Assembly (NCBI GenBank): GCA_025345505.1 | Contig: JANVCC010000270.1 | Span: 5,199,748-5,263,747 of the forward strand | DNA length: 64,000 nucleotides | Direction: 5' to 3' | Source of the DNA: Todiramphus chloris collaris | Lineage: Eukaryota; Chordata; Aves; Coraciiformes; Alcedinidae | Shown here: one piece after another, positions 14,701 to 29,700 of the stretch | Numbering within the stretch: the stretch's first letter is position 1 | Layout of the letters: every line of letters starts with the position of its first letter | The notes under the pieces: model-generated | The model's input: the letters and a program-made list of their open reading frames with translations, nothing else | Database searches by the model: none | Told to the model about the DNA's origin: nothing | Program-made: the position numbers and the translations under genes

Positions 14701-17700
14701 GCCTGGTGTGAAGGAAAAAAGACTCTTGCTGTTGACTTCATGTCTCTAGCTTTCTGGTCTATATGTATTGTGAGTTATCAGTCACTTTCTGTACTTGAAA
14801 ATCCTGTCTGCTGAGGAATGCCACTATCTGCCTCTGTTGCCTTTAAAGTCTGGTGTAACTCAGTGTTACTGTAATTTCTTCTTCACTACTGTAATTTTTT
14901 TTTCTCTTTTAAAATGCACAGAAGAATTTTGAATAGCACTGATGCAAATGTAACACAAATTGTTATTCACTGTGCTATGAATTGGCAAAGCTCTGCTAAG
15001 CAGCGGCTGGTTTAGTACCTAAAGCCTTAGGAAGTTTTGGTTATTTCTCTGACAGTGTATCTAGAAAGGATGTGGCCAGATATTAATGTGCAATATTTGA
15101 ATAACTGTCCATGTTTCTCAATAGGTGGTAACCTAATTTCTAACCAGGCTGATAGTGTCTGCTTTAGATAAACACATGTAGTAATATTACCTTTATATAC
15201 AATGATAATCAAATAATTTTGCTTTTTGTCTTTTAAAGAGTCTCAAACCATGTACAATATCTCCTGTCGTTCTTGATGTAGTATTTCTAATATTGATAAT
15301 TTTTTTTTTTTTCTGCTTTTCTCCAACAGGAAGGAACTTGAGACCTTCAAAGGTAAATTCTGGTTTTAATTTTCTACTTGAATCTTTGCCAGTGTTACAG
15401 TAACTCTTGTATTAAGTGAATCTAGTAAGGAACTGTTCCACATTTGATAATTTTATGTTAACCCATCAGGCTAATTATTTTTCAGTTTACCTGTTCTTGC
15501 TGCTGGTTTCCTTGGGAGAGTCATAAGTGTGGGAAGAAGACAGATGGTTCCGTTGCCTTAGCTAGGTTTCAGAGATTTTGTATCTAATTCAAGCCTTTCT
15601 CTTGGTGTTCAGTTTTGGAAGTTAAGGGCTTTGTCTTCAATTTTGATGTCTTTTCTAGCATGAATGTGCTACATGTGTCGCAGGCTGTTACGTGTTAGAC
15701 TTTTGCCTAGCTATCTCTAGGAATTTTTCACAATATTATTTTTCATCAGACAACTGCAATTTTTGTAGCTCAACTTGTTAGATGCACATGATGCTATTTG
15801 CAAATGTCTGTCCTAAATAATATGCAATGGCAAGAAAGTCTGTCGTGTATTATTGCTCTGTGGTGTATAGATGGAACGTATTGCCATTTCCAGTAAAGCT
15901 TAAATTCAGGTTTACTCTAGCTACTAATGTTAATGTTTGATTAGCTTGACAATTGCTATTATCTTTTGCTTTGAATAAGGAGTGACTGTGGCTTTGTGAC
16001 TAGTCTTTATTTATGAGAATGAAGTCAAGAACATTGACTTATGTCAATTAATTGTCTCTTGAAATTAAAGAGGGATGGAAATTTCTATCAACTGCATTCC
16101 TCTTTGCCTTTTCAGTTCATTACTATCTCATCTTTACATAATGCTAGAAAGGAAAACAATAAAGCTAACATTAACAGACAAGCAACACAGAATATTTTAA
16201 ATGTCACTTTATCTGCAGCTTACCATAACAACCCTTTTTTGATTGGTTTGACAGCTTTCAAGACAGACTAGCTCAACACAAACCCAAAGATATCGCTAGG
16301 CTCATTCTGTTCCCAAGCACAGCAGCTACTTCATAGTACGTGCTGCTTGTGAAAACAGTGAATCTTGGGGTTTTTGTTTGTATTGATTAGGTCTTTTAAA
16401 TAAGTTTCTGGATTGCAACTTTACTTTATTGCAACACTTTACAAAGGCAGTTGTTGTCATGGGAGAGGAAGGTGTTGGCTGTGTGTTGCCCATGAAATTT
16501 CCACCAAATGAAGTAACTGGTTCTGTGATAGATACAGGGACATAAAGATTTCCAATACTAATTATGAAAAACTTATCTTGAAGAGACAAGGCTTGTCTTG
16601 GTAGCCAAGAGGAGGTTTTTAGTTTACTACAAAGAGGGAAAATTGCAAATAGATGCCAAGAAAAAAGCCCAAGCCTTTGCATGTTTCTTCACTGAAAAGT
16701 TCAGCTGCAGCCTGTGGCTAATGCAGCCAGTGTGAATGGGAAAGGACTAAGATCTTGTGCTGTAACAAGGAAAGACCAGGTTAGAAGATCCTCTTGGTGT
16801 GGTTGACATTTTTGAATCAACTGATCAGATTTATTCTACAATGCTCTAATTTGCAGCAACTGTGGGAGGCTGGAAAAAAAAGCACATAGTTGCAGATCTT
16901 TAAAGATGGGTATTAAACATCAACCAGCCCAGTTTCTGTGGACTGTGGTACAATGAACTGATGGTCAAGCTTGTACTTGACAGTAGAGAGAGGAGCAATA
17001 GATATCAAACTTTCAAGAATAGTCATATCAAGCAAGTCTGAATTCTTGCTGCAAGATGATAACAACGTGCTTTAAAATAAACAATAGATGCCATATTTGG
17101 ACTTTGGCAACAACTTTCACTGTCTTGCCTGACATTTTCCCATTTGAGTTTAAGTTACTAAAAAACTGGTGCTTGGCTTATTGGAAATATATACTTGGAG
17201 GAAATGTTTTGATGGTTTCCTGCTTACTAAGTTGTTATTTCTCACATCTGATGCTACTCAGAATTTTTGTTGTTAACCTGGCTTGTGAAATAGAGTTCTT
17301 CATTAGATTTCAGGCTTAATGAGGCTCTGAGGAACCCGATCTAGTTGATGATGCCCTTGACTACTGCAGGGGGGTGGACTAGATGACCTTTGCAGTGTTG
17401 AGAATCCACGAACGCTCCTGCTCATTGATGTTTAAGGAGCATGAAATAAGCACGTAATACTATTTCAAGAGGTGATGAATTATTTTTGGATTTGTCAATG
17501 GAGATGCAATTTCAGAATGTGTTCCTGCCTTTTTCACATTTGTATTCCGGACTGTGCTCTCTTTCATCATGAAAAGTGGATTTTATTTTTCTTCCTTATG
17601 CTCCAAGACTGTTTACAGGGCCAGACATTCTCTTTTGTTTGCAGTACCCATAATGTATAGGGGCAAAACAAACCTCTTCAGTCTCTTTTCTTGTAATTTA

Positions 17701-20700
17701 AAGGGTTTTCTATTATGATGTAAGCATAACACATTTAATAATCTGTGGAAAGTGAAGGTTAGAAGCTTCCTGCTTCTCTATATTAAGCATCTGTCTCTGA
17801 AGAAGGCAGAGGGTGAGTGTGCAGTGTCCCTGTCGATACTGCCACACCACTGACGTTTGTGTGCCTGAAGTGTGAGTGTGCACTAGGACAAAATATCTCA
17901 AGGGTCGTCCAGTTTGTTTAGTAATTTATCTTTCAGAGAGTGAAGCTCTCAAAGATGATAGTTTTATGGATGAAAGCATTAGTTATGCAATATGAAGTAG
18001 CCTGCAAGCTCCTTCCTTTCATCAATTCCAATGTTCAAAGAACCACTTACAGGAGCTGCCTTATGCCCCGTGCTGTCCTGTCCCAGCTGAGCCTTATAAA
18101 GCTGCTAAACAGAAAAGTTCTGTTGTGGATTTTGGCAATTTCTTGCAATAATAGGATTGGTTTAGTCAGTATTTGCGTATATATTTGGGTTTAGTATTTG
18201 ATGGATTGTACTCTTCCATGGTTTGGAAAGGGCTTGTATCATTTTCCTTTTTACAGCTGAGAAACCAGAAATTAGACAGTAAATATGTGATTGTTTTCTC
18301 TTGGTACTTGAAACCTAGTGCATTTGTGAGTGGACTGAGATTTGAAGTCATTCCACCGTTCTTCTAGGCACATGGTACATTTTATTTATTTATTTATTAA
18401 GTTACTCTTTCTTCTGTTCCAGTGCAACTAGGACGGTATAGTAAATATTTACAGAACACTGCTAATCTCTTTACAGGATGGAAGAGTGAAGCAGAGTGGT
18501 GAGGTAGATAATGAAAAAAAAAAGTTCCAAAAGTAGTAGAATTGAACACTGGTAATAATATATGCTGCTGAGTTTACTTCAGACTCTGTCTAAATGGGAA
18601 CTGTATCCACGATGGATGTTAAAATTGCTTCTAAAAGTCCCTTTTTATTTAAAAAAAAAAAAAGGATGAAATGTTTTGAGTTTGTTTCTGGAAAGAAAAC
18701 TAAAGCAATAGGGGCCATTTAGAAATCAGCAACACTGCACTTTTGGACAGTGAAAGGTGGCAAAAACTTTGTAAGGGTGGAAACGCACGTGGCTTTGGCT
18801 ACTGAGTCAGGCATATTTCTAAGCTTTACCAGGATTAGTTGCATTCAAGCTCAGAGAAACTGGTCATGTGACCGTTTTCAGTACTTCTGTTTACAATACA
18901 ACAAAATATGTTTCCAGCTCTTTGCATCCGAGACCTCTCCCAAATGAGTCCTGATAGTTTTCAAAGCTTAATCAAAATTCTGAGGAGGAGGCTGGTGAAG
19001 TCAAGAAGTGTTTTTTTCTCTCTTTTCTCTTCTGTGTTAAGTCACTGGGTCACATTTGATCTTTTGACACCCCTCTTCATGCAACTAAGATGCTTCTGTT
19101 GAAACTGCAGTTTCCCAGTCCTTTTATCAGTAGCTTAAATATGTTTGTCTCTTAACTTTAATTTCCTGGCTTTTACTGTTCCATTCTTTAAGAGTACATG
19201 ATATTTGGAGCAAGCTGTTGCCTCCATCCCTTTGTTCTCCCTTTCTTTTGAAACCTGCTCACCTCAACAGATAGTATCTCAAACTGATTTCCTTTTTTTT
19301 TCTCCCAGTGTAGGGATCCTCTGTATTCTCCTGGCTGTCAAAATAAACAACTTCTTCCTAGCTGTCATATTGCCTTCCAGATGTGTGGGTAATATTCAGT
19401 GGAGGTCTTTACAGCTCATGGTTGACAATGCTCATACATTCAATGCAGTAGCTGCTCTTGAAGTTCTGCTGTAATTTCAAGCACAGAATCCCATGTGACA
19501 TTCTTCTGAGCAAGAGCAGGTGACATTGTGGTAGAAAATCATACCAGCCACATAGAGTTTGTTAACTGTAGCACTGCCAAGTATACTGTCACACCAGGAA
19601 CATTCAAGGTGTTTCTTTACTGTCAAGATTTTTTTGTTGATAAATAGTGTCCATAACCAAGGTGGATAATAATGAGAGTTTTGTGATTTTTGTATTTCAG
19701 TGACTCATTTGAGTAGGGGAGGCAGAGGATCTTTGGTTATTTGGGTTCTTCTTCTACAACATGCTGTGGGATTTAGCCAGTGCTTCTGCCACGAGTGTTT
19801 CCTGCTTGTTTTAGAATTTATTTAGGTGACTGTGGTCAAAAACATCAATATTTAAACCTTGAAAGAAGACAAGTCATATTTTAGCATACCAGAAAAGAGT
19901 TAGGAAGCAATTGCTTAATTCTTTTGCAATAAAGCTAAGATGGAGTTAAAATTTCAAGGAAATTTAATGCTTCAGGGTCTTTCCTCGTTATTTTGCCATG
20001 AGCTGAAAATATTCTGATAGTTTTGTAGTTTTATGTTTGTACCTAGTTGCTTTCCCATCCAGGCTATGGCAGGAGAACCTTGCAACTTTGGATGTCCTGT
20101 ATTGTCTGTGGTAAGAATTGACTAAGGCTTCTCATTCTCTTGAGAGTGGAAAGGTTTGAGACTAGGGCACTTCTAGTCAAACCTTGAGGGAAAGGCAAAG
20201 AAGTTTAACTACTTAAGTCTTTCATTATAATGCAATAGGATAAGACAGATGGAGAGGAAAAGCAAATGATAAAAGAGGAAAAGCAAATAATAAGACTGTC
20301 CTTATAGCTACCTTGGCTTTGATTCTGCGTTTTGTGTTTTCAAGTTTGCAGCCTCTCACACCTGTTTAACTCTCAGGACATCTTTTAAAAGTTTCTGGAT
20401 CTGAATCTAGCTCTGTGTAGCTTCTTGAAATAGGTGTGGACTTCAAGTCAAGCCTTTGAAAAAATAATAACTAAAAAAAAAAAAAAAGTCCTTTTTATAA
20501 CAGGAATTTAAGGAAGCTTCACTTCTGGCCTTTCACTGTTTGCAATCCTCCCCAGTAAAACTGGATCTTTATACAGTAGGGCAGATTTCCCCAGCACTGA
20601 GATGGAAAAACTCTCAAATACATGTTTCTGTAGGTGGCTGGTGCTGAGCTGCACACATCTGAGTCTATTTGGCTGAGTTACCAGACTTCATGACATACTT

Positions 20701-23700
20701 TCAGAGCGTGTTCTACATATGACTACATACCCAACAGCAGTGGGCATCTTCAGTTTCCCACCTTGACAGAGGCAGCGTGCGATAGTGCACCAAAAACATT
20801 ATTTGCCTGTCATTGACCCCCTAAACATGACTTGTTTTTTCTTCTGGCAATGCCGTTCTGTAGAGCATTAGGGGTAGTGGTAAACTCAGTAGCTGCTTCT
20901 GACCAGACAACAGAAGATTTGCTGGATTAAGTGTAATGTCTGGGGCAAAGCAAGCTGCAATGGGCAGTTTCTCATGTATGCATTTATTTTGCAGCTGACT
21001 GGAAATAAATTTGTTACCTCACAGGCAAATGTGTACAAGTGTCAAGTCTTCAGGACAGACAGTATTTTCTAGACAAGAAATGGAATTTACATTTCAATGG
21101 AAGGGGAAGATAAAAAGAGATGTTTTAGTATATTTAGACTGTAGAAACACAATTATCTACAATTTTATCTTGACTCTCTAGTTCAGAACACTATTTCCCT
21201 TTGCCTAAAGGTGGGCTGTGCTGTCAACAGGATTAGTAATGTGATAAAATAGGAAATTATCTCCCCCCTACCCATTTTGGATTAGTTTTCAGCTGGGGAG
21301 ATAAAAAAGGGCTTTTTTTGATGCTGGCAATGCAGGTGGGGGTGGATCTCAGTCATAAAATGGCATCCTTTTCTTAGGTGGTTATATAAGTTGGAAATGG
21401 GTCTGAATTTTCAAAGCTGTAAATTGGGAGCAGAGTTTCTAAAGGAAATCTGCAGTTTAAAAAGGAATGCTATAGAGATACCAGGTTCTTAATGGACAAA
21501 CTAGATAAGCAGGTTCCCTTGGAACAAATATTGCATGCTCTTGTAACTGAACTAATTACAGATAGTTTGGGGGTTTGTTACCTCTTACACTTCTCCTTGA
21601 ATGCTTTAAATGCTTTCTTTACTTTTTTGTTTATCGTGTGTTTTGGCTAGAGTGTAACTTTATACGTTACGAATTTGATAGTGCTGTTTGTCATCTCCTT
21701 GCTCAGATGGATTTCAGGATTTTATATGATGACTGTCACCTGAAAGTAGCACTCAGACAATTAGTTCTTAATAATAACAACCCACAGAATGCTAATCACA
21801 GAACTGCTCTGGTTGGAAAAGACCTTTAAGATCAAGTCCACCCATTACGTCAGCACTGCCAAGCCCACCATTAAACCATATACCCAAGCAGCTCATCTAA
21901 ACTTTGTGTTTAACAGGTTTTTTTACTGCTTATCCTGACTGGGGGAGAGTGGAGGGTGGGAATACTTTTCCTTCTTAAAAACTCTGCTTCATGGACATGT
22001 ATTTTTAGCAAATCTTCTGGTTTTTTTTAATGTAGCACCCTTATGTTCTTTCATCGTGTCTGATATTCCTTTGCATTTTGAGGGAGCTCATTTATTCTCC
22101 CAACAAATTTTAATATTGATGCATTTATGTGGCTTTCTCTTCTGTGATCCTTACTCTTTTCCATTCTAGTGCAGTCAAATGCAAAAAGTCAAAAGCCCTT
22201 TCAGAGGTCAGATGTGTCACAACGGTTTTGACATCTCTCCGGCTAAAAATAAGATGACTCTTGGGTGTGCAGCTCCTGTTGGCTGCAGTTGTTTTCCCCA
22301 TGCTGGAGTCAGCCTTGCAGAGTTCTGGTTTGGTGAGGAGCGGAGGCCAGTGAGTAGGGGAAGCCAGTGTAACAATGGAGGGTGTATAGCTAACTGTGAA
22401 GATAATAGGAAAAGATTTCATGGGAACATAAGGGCTGTCATACACAGTTTGTGTAGGAAAGAAAACCTTTAAAGGTGCAAGAGTTTAAATTGTCTACAAT
22501 GCTTAAAATGACTGATGGGGAAAAAAACTGACGTTTATTTTGTCTGCAGCTCTAACTTGGCTTCATCCTTTAATTACTGAAGTTCAGACTGAAGGCAGGA
22601 TTATCTTGCCACTATTATTATTGTAATCTTCCTCATAGATATTTTTGGTGTTATTTTCACTAATGAAATAAACCCGAGTTTCGTAGGCCCATACATGCTT
22701 TGTAATTTTTCCTCTACAGATGAGGACTGGAGAAGTATTTGTTACATAATTCCCTTTCGTCTGCACTCGGGGTTTGGATAACTGTCACCAAGAAGCTTTT
22801 CAAAATGGGATCTTTTTAAGAAAGAGAAAGGGAGAGTTATGGCTATCACGATTTCCAGCAGCACTGCACAGCCTCCTCAGCTGAGGAGGCAATGTGTGCC
22901 AGTGTTCCCAGTTCTGAGCAGAGCCTTACAGTTTGTGAAACGTCAGCACACTGTTGTGTAACTGCAGCATCACCATAACCAAAGGTTCTCACTCATATGC
23001 TGTTGCTGAATTTATTTTACTTTTCTTAACTGCCTCACCATTTTTTCACTTTTTGGATGAAAATGTAGCCTGGATCTGTAATACATACAAGTCAGTTTGC
23101 AGTGGGGAAGACTGCCTCTAATCTAGTTAAAAATCACATCGGAGATTTTTAATATTTTATGCCTGAAGTAAGAATAGTATGTAATCTGGTTTGTGGGGTA
23201 TCAGAGCTAAGCCACGTTAAGGGAAATTCCTTTGAGGGGAAAGCCTCGTGAACATCACCTAATTAAAAAAACAGCATTCAGAACCTTTCCTTCCCTTTTC
23301 CTTCCATCGAAATCCAATTCAAACACTTCCAGCTCCCTGCCAAATCACCACCTGCTGTAACTGCGTGTCGTCGGATTATAACCCGCCGGGGAGATTTCTC
23401 TTTTTCCAGCACCCCTTTATTTAGCAGCATGTGGTACCTTCCCAAATACATGCGTGCATTTCTGGTCTAGCCCAGCTGCTGGGAGCTTGCGTTCAGGTTC
23501 TGGAAAGGCGCTGAGTTGAAGTATCCATGTGTATGCATCTGCCTGCGAGTGACCCATTGAAAGCGGGCGGTCGCGGGGTTGCTGCTTTGGAAAAAGCAGC
23601 TTTCTAGCATCGCTCTTTGTTCGACATCAGTGAAGATGCACATCAGTGGAGCTGCTTGGTAACTGGAGCTTGCACTTGACCAGTACTGTGTTTCTTTTTA

Positions 23701-26700
23701 CTTGCTTCTTTTCTTACTGCCATGTCATCTCCGGGAGCCACTGACAATACTCAGAAGAATTCATGTAGGTGGAACTTTATTAATCATCATTATTTGGCAG
23801 GTTAATTTGCCAGGCTAATGCAAAATGCAATTAAAGTTAGCTTAATTCCTTTCCTCAGTTACCACCGTTGCCTGATTTGCAAAGGGTGTGCTACAAAGGA
23901 GAGGTTAATGATCAACCTGATTTAGCAAATTTGAAAGAAATAGTGATTGAATGTCTGTTTTGTCGGGGCTTTTGTTTATTGTTTTGCTTTTTGTCTGTCA
24001 CTTTGCATTATTGTCAAGGTAATATTGTAATTAGTAGAAGAATACAGATACACAGATACTTTCTTAGCTAAAATTCAAGCAGACTTGTCTAAGGGTGGGG
24101 TGATACTAGAGGATGAGGAGAGACAGAGAATTATTATCTGAAGATAAAACCGAAGAGAAAAAATTAGAGCACTGAATTCATTAGCATAGCTCTAGTCATG
24201 CTAATTCTCAGTTTCCTTCAGATAAGTAAAATAATGAGAAAAATGTATATTTTTAAATGAAGCAGTCAGTGATATTTATATTAATACGAGCATCCTATGT
24301 CATACAAAACAATGTTCGTAATAATGCAATTAATAACATTTAAATGCTGCTCATTTGTAACTAACGATGGTTAGATCTGTACATTGGCTGAAATAGAAGT
24401 AAAATGTGGATTTCTACTCTGATTTTTTTTTAAATGTTCTTTTATATAAGCACTGGAAGAGGTTTTTTCCCATTACCATTCACATGGATTTTTTTCAGTT
24501 GCTGTCTAGGCCCAAAAGATAAGAGTAAATTGAACTAATATATTATTTTAATAACCTGTTGGAGCATGCCTTTATCAAGGCTCTACCTATGAGTTGTAAT
24601 TCTGACCACTAAATTCGATACCCCTGTTAAACAACAATGCAAAGTAAAGTTGCATATTTTATTTTAAATAATTCATCTGATATGGGAGAACTCTTTACAT
24701 TTGTATTGATTAGAAGTACTTCGTTTACGAAAATAGTTATTCTCCATAAACCTAGACAGTAGACTTTGTTTACTTAAAGATGGCACAGTTTACCCACTGT
24801 TTGTCTAAACGTGGTGTGACCACTTGGCACTCAAAACTGCCAGTTTTGGAAGCAATATATAAACTACTAATCTGTTGTCTGGTTTTTTGTTTTTCCATCT
24901 TGTTGTTTCCTGAAATTGAACTGGAAATATGGTGAATTTGGGGCCCAGCTTTTGACTGTGTCTGTTTTTCCTTGTTTGCAATCATAGCCTGGACAGTAGA
25001 ATAGCTATTTTGTGAGGGGGGCGGGGCAGCAGGGGCCAACCTTGACATTCTACTTCTGTAAGGATTAGAACATGTAATTGGAGAATATTTCTGAAATGTG
25101 AGCTTTAGCAATATCAGTCCTCCAACTACTGCTGGGAAGAGGCAGCAGTAAGTAGATTTAGTATCAACATTAATATTGGAAAGCTTAGCACCTCTAAGGA
25201 AACCAGGCTTATTCTAATATATTCTTTAATCACCTTTTCTTTTATAGCTCGGTGACAGAAAAAAAGTAATGCAAAACTACAGATGGCTTATTATATTTTT
25301 ATGGTAATCTAATTGCTCACCATATATGTAGGCTGAGGCTGATGAAAAATGAACACTCATCTACCTGCTTTTAAAAATATTACTTCTCTCTGACAAGATC
25401 AGATGTAATGCTTTTTGGGGTGCTGGAAGACGAAACGCTGTAGGCTCCTGCAGCCTGGGGCTGCATCTTGGTGGAAATGAATTTCTGAACAGTTGTATAA
25501 TGACAGTATTCTTTCTTTTGACACGCTGCTTCTATTTTGTTACATCTTAGAGATGTAAATGTAAGTACAGACATTTCACCAGTTTGATTTGTAGCTAAAT
25601 AAACGTACAATAATAGTTTATGTGCTTTTTACATTTCTCCACATGGCACTATTTCTTTCTATAGTGGTACTATAAATATGATACTATTCTGGTCCTTACA
25701 GTGCTCTGAAATAGCAGGATTGTTTTAAAAGCTGCAGTAGAAATAATTTATTCCTTCTTTATGGCATGCCCTTATATAAATCTCAGTCCTGCCTTTTCCA
25801 GTTGTGTGCTATTAAACTATTTGTTCTGCTCAGGTTTTACCGATGCAGATGGAAAGGGCGGATGGCTGAGGTGTGCATGTGGCCATGTAGGAATTCCAAA
25901 GGTTTCTCTACTCCTGGTCAGGAAATGGAACAAAAATGTCACCATTCTGGTAAACAGTTCTGCCCGTTCCATTTCTGAGTGTTGGTAAATGGTATCAAGG
26001 CAGCAGAGTTGAAACCACACAAACTGAATTCTTCAATATCATAGCTCGTGTGGCCTCCTTCTTGTGATTTGCTTTTACGGAGCAGGTGAAATAATATTAC
26101 TTTGGAAATGGCATTGAACAATAAAAACAATGAAATACTTTAAAAGTGAGCTATTTAAAAAATCAGTAGAACATTTCTGTATCTGTGTAGAATTTCTGAA
26201 ATATGTCTTTCTAACAGCAGATGTGAGTTAAGGCCGAAAGGGGTTATGAGGCACTTTTGGCTGAGTGCATTGTTTCATTTTGAACCACTTGGGTTATTCT
26301 GTGGATTAAGGCGAAACCAGAATCTTGTGAAGATGTCACTCAGCCCCTTTCTCCTTTTATGTAGAAGCCAGCTAATGCTATTTTGAAGTTGCCTAAATGA
26401 GACTTGATCAAAATGTAGTTGGCTGCGTCTCATTTTGAATCAGAAACGGTGCCATTTATAGGAATAAGTTTCTGGCTTAATTAGATGATTATGTAATCAC
26501 TCCAGACCTCACGCACCACCGTTTCCATTGGCTCGGAAGGGTTTTCACTTGGATCATCATCTTAAATCCTCATAGATTTATTATCTCTTCTCTGGTTATC
26601 GAACATTTAAACCCACGCTTCACAGAGAAGACGACTGAAAATAGATTGGGTGGATTTCAGCCTGTCTTGTGAGTTCACACGGGTAGGAAATGGAACTGGT

Positions 26701-29700
26701 GGTATTTGATAAGCTCGGGTTTTGTGGCTCAGCAGTGATGTGGGAATTGCAGTTTTGCAGACCCAACTCTCCTAAGCCTTAATCATAGGTGTAACGTAGT
26801 TGTTGGGTTTTTTTAGTCTCTTTAGTCATACAGTGGAATTAGAAGGGCGGGCTTTTCCTCTTTGTTTTAAAGAGCACTAGTTCGTTGTCCGTGTGATTAG
26901 TCTCCTGTGCAGGGTAGCTTCTGGCACTTGCTGGAGAGCAGGGTCCACAGGAAGGACCTACAGCTTCTTTCTCCACAAACATACGTGACTGGAGGAACTC
27001 AGTCCACAGTAGGGGGCTGGGTGATGTGTATTTTCCTTGTTGGTACATGTTTAGAGGGTTGTGCTGCCAGTCAGTGTCTGGTTCTCCTCACATTCAAACG
27101 TGTGCTGGGTGCAAAGCTGTAGGAAGACTGACAGAAGAGAAAGCCAGGTCCTTGATTTTCAGCATATTTGGGGAACCAGAACTGGTATGAAAACTTCCAC
27201 TAATTGCAGGATGGGAAGAAGGCTGATGGAGCAGTCTCTCTCTCATGCTCTGTCCCTATGTATTGTTCAGGCTGCTTTTGTACCACTAAAGATTTCTCCT
27301 GCATATTAGTGATTATTCAGTCTATTGTCTTAGAATTCATTAAGTGAAAATTAATTTGGTATACAGAAGAACTGTGGACTAACCCTACAACAAAGGAGAA
27401 AACAGAAAAGGTTTTCTCTAACGCAGCCCAAAGAAAGAACTTTTTTTAAGTCATATCTCATAGAAATTTGGAAACTTTGAGGATTTCTGAGACAAAAGAA
27501 ATCCAGTTATTTTAGAAGGAAAGTTGCAAAATGCAAGACAATGTCTAGAGGTATTTTTAATGCATTATTGAAAACATCATAAACGCATTTCAGAAAGAGA
27601 ACAGTATTCTTACTGTATGGGCCTCTTTGCAGTCCTTGAAAGGTCAAGATGTTAACTGAGGCAATAATCATAATAAGATGGTATTTTTATTTTAGTCTAC
27701 TTTAAAAATAGGTGCTTTTTGAATTGACATTGTGAGTACTATGGCAATTTTACCTTGGATACTGCTGCTTTTTGAATGAAAGAAATAGCCCAGTATGCTT
27801 CTGTAAGCAACGCAGTCTTGTATGATTCTTATGCTTAAGGATACACATTATAGATAGGACTCTGTAACATTAGCCTTTGAGAAATACTTTCTAGATCTAA
27901 TTCTGTTTTAACTCAGACATTCTGGATCTTGTTCAGGCAGCAGCACAAGTATGAAGGTTGAGTGCTGAGAACAGTTGACTAACAGAAGTAAAACATGCAG
28001 AAAATAATTATAATTTTATCGATCCCCCCCCCCCCCCCCCCCCGTAGTTAATAGCAAGTCAAAAAGTTCTGCAAGTGACAGGTTATTGAGTGAAAATGAT
28101 TTAGGAGGAAAACTATCTGTCATTTAGTAGCACTTGAGAAATGAACTGTTGAGATGAATTCAACTGTGAAGAGGGTAAGTAACATCCAGGGGTGGATCAA
28201 TCATGAGATTTCCAGTGGACAGCTGCAAATGAGAAGAGGTGTGAGAGAAACGTTGGAGTTATGAGAAGAGAGCTGGGAGAGCCTGCCTGGCTTGATGGAG
28301 CTGGGGCGAGATGCCTACTACGTGCAAACATACTGAAGGAATTAGCATCAAGAGAAAAATTCCTTGTTTTTTTTTTTTGGTTTGTGGTGGGGTGGGGTGG
28401 TTTGGAGGCTTTGTTTTGTAGTAGTTAGCAAGCCTTCAGCTAATTGTTAATTGTGTTAAACTGTTCTAGTATTAATTCAGCAAAGAGGCTTTCTTAAATC
28501 CTATAAGCACAGAAAATACTGTCTGCCTATGTTGTGATACTGCTCAATCTTTTATTTTGTCTAGGGTCAGTTGTTTTCCACCTTACCCTAGTCACGAAAT
28601 TACTGGGCATACGAGTATTTGGACAATTTCTACTGAAATCTGTTGGGCAGAAAAGTTTCATAAGCTGTTAAGTTTTTGAATTTCTTGGAAACTGCTGCTC
28701 TTCTCTCTGCAGAAGGTGGGAATTAATAACTCTGGAATAAATTTAGTCACTGATGACTAATCTGAAACTTTGTTCTGTAAGCGTCAGTTTTGCCGTGGTA
28801 CATTAACTGGATCCCTGTTCCGGTGTTATTTACCCACCGGTCTCCGTTGGTATTGTGATAGAGATGGCAATAGGGTGTCTGGCTGCTTGCAGAGGCTCCT
28901 GTAAAGAGTTCTCTGTAAAGCCAGAAGATTGTGTATGGCCATTAACTTTGTTCAAAAGGACAGGCCTGAGAAAAATGAGGGAAAGCTTTTTGATTTTATG
29001 ATTGCCAGAAGACTTGACAACATCTCAAGCCCCAAGTCCAATTTGGATTCCCTCTCATATGACAAAAGCTTCAAATATCACTTACTAACTTAAAAATGCA
29101 CTGACATAGCCTGGTCATTTCTGTTATGAACATGCCCTTCTAAGCTTAGGGGACAAGATAAAATCTAAAAAAATGTTTGATTTTTTTCAATTTCTCTTAA
29201 AACTTGCATACAAAAACATCTCTGTTTGCTAGGAACGCTTATTTGCCATGGACAAAAACATGCTGGTTTACTCTTGGTTTTCAGTTCTATGCATTACGTG
29301 ACATTTTCTCTGCTTTATGTTTTACTAGGCTCTGTGGAAAGTGTTAGATAACTTGCATAAACACAAAGATTCTGTCCAATGTAGCATTGTTTTTAGGAGT
29401 GCCTTCCTTTTCTTCTTCAAGTACAAGTGGCTGACCTCTCTCTGTGTTTGTAGATGGAGCATTAGTGGGCATCAGTGTGATCTCTTATGTCATGACCTAA
29501 AAAGAAAATCTAAAAAGCTGCGTGCCCTCCCTTCCAGAGTTTTGGATGATTGCCAGAACTTTGCATTAAAGCCCACAAGCAGCGGTACGAGGACAGTTTT
29601 TGCCTTAAAAGATAGGTGGAGTTACATGCGGATCACCGAGCTAGCATCTCCAGCGGGATGGAGACAGATTTGCTCTGACAATATAATGCGCTTTGCAAGC

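Larger units (their letters stand above)
11359..15329 (+). other. DTNBP1: DTNBP1 intron 6
   Basis: An intron of 3,971 bp, gtaaat...ccaacag. It contains a 25-base T run at 12708-12732 and a sense CR1 3' end at about 12,990-13,112. The acceptor has a long T-rich tract. The rest is unremarkable AT-rich sequence. Confidence 0.9.
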
